Assembly (NCBI GenBank): GCA_025997955.1
Contig: BNVH01000136.1
Location: 1-5,541, forward strand
Reading direction: 5' to 3'
From: Synergistales bacterium
GTDB taxonomy: Bacteria; Synergistota; Synergistia; Synergistales; Aminobacteriaceae
DNA length: 5,541 nt
Part shown: positions 5,404 to 5,541 of the stretch, one piece after another
Layout: each line of letters begins with the position of its first letter
Numbering within the stretch: position 1 is the first letter of the stretch
Notes under the pieces: generated by a model
Databases searched by the model: none
Seen by the model: the letters and a program-made list of their open reading frames with translations, nothing else
What the model was told of the DNA's origin: nothing
Program-made: the position numbers and the translations under genes

Positions 5404-5541
5404 TTTAGAAAAATTAACCAAAGAAGAACTTATAACCTTAATCCATAAACTAATGGACAAGATAGCGGAGCTTGAAGCCAGACTGAACCAAAACAGCTCA
5501 AATAGCTCAAAGCCGCCGAGTTCAGATGGTTTGGCGAAGCC
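5396..5541 (+). CDS. IS66-family transposase, N-terminal part (partial)
   Basis: The first 48 codons are present and the gene runs off the window. The protein opens with a charged leucine-rich helix, MDNLEKLTKEELITLIHKL, which continues as a short coiled coil. It then has the hallmark LEARLNQNSSNSSKPPSSDG block (residues 26-45) found at the N-terminus of ISBst12-type IS66 transposases. In these elements one transposase gene is present without the tnpA/tnpB accessory genes. No Shine-Dalgarno is visible before the ATG. A TATAAT at 5384-5389 lies so close that a transcript would be nearly leaderless, which would keep expression low. The next in-frame upstream stop is at 5369-5371, so no earlier start is available. 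Confidence 0.9.
   Translation, partial: MDNLEKLTKEELITLIHKLMDKIAELEARLNQNSSNSSKPPSSDGLAK

Larger units (their letters stand above)
5332..5541 (+). mobile_element. Left end of an IS66-family insertion sequence
   Basis: The element begins with the repeat GTAACTATTCAGTCG at 5332, runs through a 64-base leader with an AT-rich promoter zone, and enters a transposase gene at 5396 that continues past the window edge. It interrupts the minus-strand gene at 4993-5331 exactly at a codon boundary. The flanking 8 bases (5324-5331, TTGTATTC) would be the target duplication; they differ from the 8 bases next to the left-hand IS end. The orientation is the same as the IS at 1-127. Confidence 0.75.

Overview
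The window holds a compact bacterial (possibly archaeal) defence or DNA-modification operon on the minus strand. It is boxed in by two partial IS66-family insertion sequences that both point to the plus strand. Base composition is moderate. Strong GGAGG-type ribosome binding sites and the IS66 type fit Bacillota or a similar anaerobe, but the sequence does not fix the host.

Layout, left to right. Positions 1-127 are the right end of one IS66 element: the last 32 codons of its transposase (3-101) and its terminal inverted repeat, ending at about 127. Positions 128-202 (minus) keep only the first 25 codons of an OLD/RecF-like ATPase gene, cut just before the expected P-loop. Directly upstream of its start lies a (CT)12/(AG)12 dinucleotide tract (212-235). 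Then come four minus-strand genes, transcribed from high to low coordinates: a PLD-nuclease/SF2-helicase fusion (2862-4991), a 67-residue protein of unknown function (2672-2875), a DndD-like SMC/Rad50-type ATPase with a CxxC zinc-hook-like motif (656-2659), and a 120-residue protein in the dndE position (279-641). Upstream of the helicase is the last 112 codons of a restriction-associated-looking gene (4993-5331). It was severed at 5331/5332 by a second IS66 element, whose terminal repeat (5332-5346) and transposase start (5396 onward) fill the right edge.

The genes overlap or nearly touch (offsets of 1-14 bases) and each has its own Shine-Dalgarno site, so they form one translationally coupled operon. 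By family knowledge, a DndD-like ATPase followed by a small DndE-sized protein recalls DNA phosphorothioation clusters. The PLD-helicase and the restriction-like fragment look like the attacking arm. No sulfur-transfer gene (dndA/dndC type) is in the window. Whether this is a Dnd variant, a nuclease-only system, or a decaying island is therefore inference.

Both outer genes are broken by IS66. The right-hand element also appears to carry an outward promoter (5375-5403) that could now drive the surviving operon. No tRNA, rRNA, CRISPR array or clear intrinsic terminator was seen, and no gene-free stretch exceeds 300 bases.
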